A stretch of 64,000 nt of DNA from Amantichitinum ursilacus (GTDB lineage Bacteria; Pseudomonadota; Gammaproteobacteria; Burkholderiales; Chitinibacteraceae). Where the stretch lies: positions 31,720-95,719 of the forward strand of contig NZ_LAQT01000029.1 of assembly GCF_001294205.1 (NCBI RefSeq). Direction: 5' to 3'. Positions 63,622-64,000 of this stretch are shown here, piece after piece (the first letter of the stretch is position 1; each line of letters opens with the position of its first letter). The notes beneath the pieces are model-generated. The model was given only the letters and a program-made list of their open reading frames with translations. It made no database searches and was not told the DNA's origin. Made by a program: the position numbers and the translations under genes.

Positions 63622-64000
63622 CGCCCGGCCGATGAGGCATGTCGAACCCCAATTCTTGCATTCGGCTTTGGGTGGTGGGTCTCGACCCACCCTATGGAGC
63701 GTTCGTGGAGGGAATGGTGGCAAATTAGACGGCGGTGGCCATGCGAAATGGATGCGTTAAGCAGGCGGTGCCGACGTTCACCGTCACCCGTCGCCACCAC
63801 GCCCACCCGATGTTGCGCAGCAACGAGGCAGCAATCCTGGCAAACAGCAGGCATTACCTGTCGAGGGAGGGAAAGGAGACCCGGTTTGGGGCTCCGTCCG
63901 ACCGAAGTTCCGCGGAGCGGCAGCTGAGACATGGAAGTCCCAGACGGTCCGTTTCGGTTTTTGACCTGCGGGCCCCCTGGCGAGTGGCGGAGCCGCGAGT
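63622..64000. other. 379-base tail without a supported gene
   Basis: It begins with REPIN-like copy 5. Short frames of 77 and 104 codons on both strands are rich in Arg, Pro and Ser, have no SD and no recognisable domain, so I do not call them. The last 160 bases, from GAGGGAGGG near 63862 to the window end, have a repeat-like GC-rich look, but no second copy is visible in this window. Confidence 0.35.
63666..63696. repeat. REPIN-like element, copy 5 (right end only)
   Basis: CTTTGGGTGGTGGGTC-TC-GACCCACCCTATG matches the right end of copy 2 and lacks the left hairpin. It lies 45 bases after the orphan antitoxin gene. Confidence 0.75.

Noticed and set aside
63694..63932. A toxin gene downstream of the YefM-like antitoxin
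   Set aside because: The frames are Arg/Pro-rich, lack an SD and bear no YoeB, RelE or Doc residues.

Overview
The window reads as chromosome of a GC-rich betaproteobacterium. The gene order dciA-like / M23 peptidase / secA, a glrK-qseG-glrR locus, SoxR, UppP, dinB and the codon usage suggest Neisseriales (Chromobacteriaceae/Chitinibacteraceae type); this placement is inference from gene content. I see no rRNA, tRNA, CRISPR array, phage or transposase gene.

Layout. (1) 251-6841: a tightly packed seven-gene plus-strand operon for a sugar-modification pathway, with two family-2 glycosyltransferases, an FAD oxidoreductase, a GT-C-like membrane protein, an NAD-dependent epimerase, a TIM-barrel isomerase and a small SMR-like membrane protein, closed by a strong terminator. 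(2) 6952-8708: a two-gene ATPase plus DUF4276 unit, probably anti-phage. (3) 8844-10460: a chemoreceptor. (4) 10703-13821: a bufferin-type RiPP metallophore operon (DUF2282 precursor, DUF692/MNIO enzyme, DUF2063 partner, DoxX) that carries its own ECF sigma factor and a short zinc-finger protein. (5) 14147-17654: heterodimeric MdlAB ABC exporter. (6) 18061-21403: YdeP-like molybdoenzyme, a small winged-helix protein and FdhD. (7) 21545-26838: SDR/LysR divergent pair, a DUF5610-like protein, acetyltransferase, phosphopantetheinyl transferase, PRC-barrel protein. (8) 26966-30838: GlrK-QseG-GlrR, followed by a near-perfect sigma-54 promoter with two upstream GlrR-like sites driving a 42-residue secreted peptide and a structured 3' RNA. 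(9) 31157-38734: Pol IV, a standalone CARF-nuclease (Card1/DUF1887 type), a manganese (yybP-ykoY) riboswitch in front of a cation exchanger, a FemAB/GNAT-like enzyme, Gfo/Idh oxidoreductase, thioredoxin-fold protein, UppP. (10) 39325-43722: DciA-like, M23, SecA. (11) 43908-45550: questin-oxidase-like gene divergent from soxR, with a SoxR-type promoter between them. (12) 45721-47745: two tiny genes and an HD-GYP protein. (13) 48092-55860: alpha-xylosidase, sugar ABC transporter and LacI regulator joined by shared palindromic operators. (14) 55972-63621: quinone-oxidoreductase-like enzyme, acyltransferase, diguanylate cyclase, a two-component system with a hybrid kinase, and an orphan YefM-type antitoxin.

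Two dispersed non-coding repeat families run through the window: a ~95 bp REPIN-like element (five full or partial copies, mostly at 3' ends of genes) and a second ~89 bp repeat (two copies, each just after an intrinsic terminator).

The most rewarding spots are the self-regulated bufferin operon, the GlrR/sigma-54 peptide-RNA unit, the SoxR-questin oxidase promoter, the standalone CARF nuclease and the apparently undescribed three-component glycosylation cluster.
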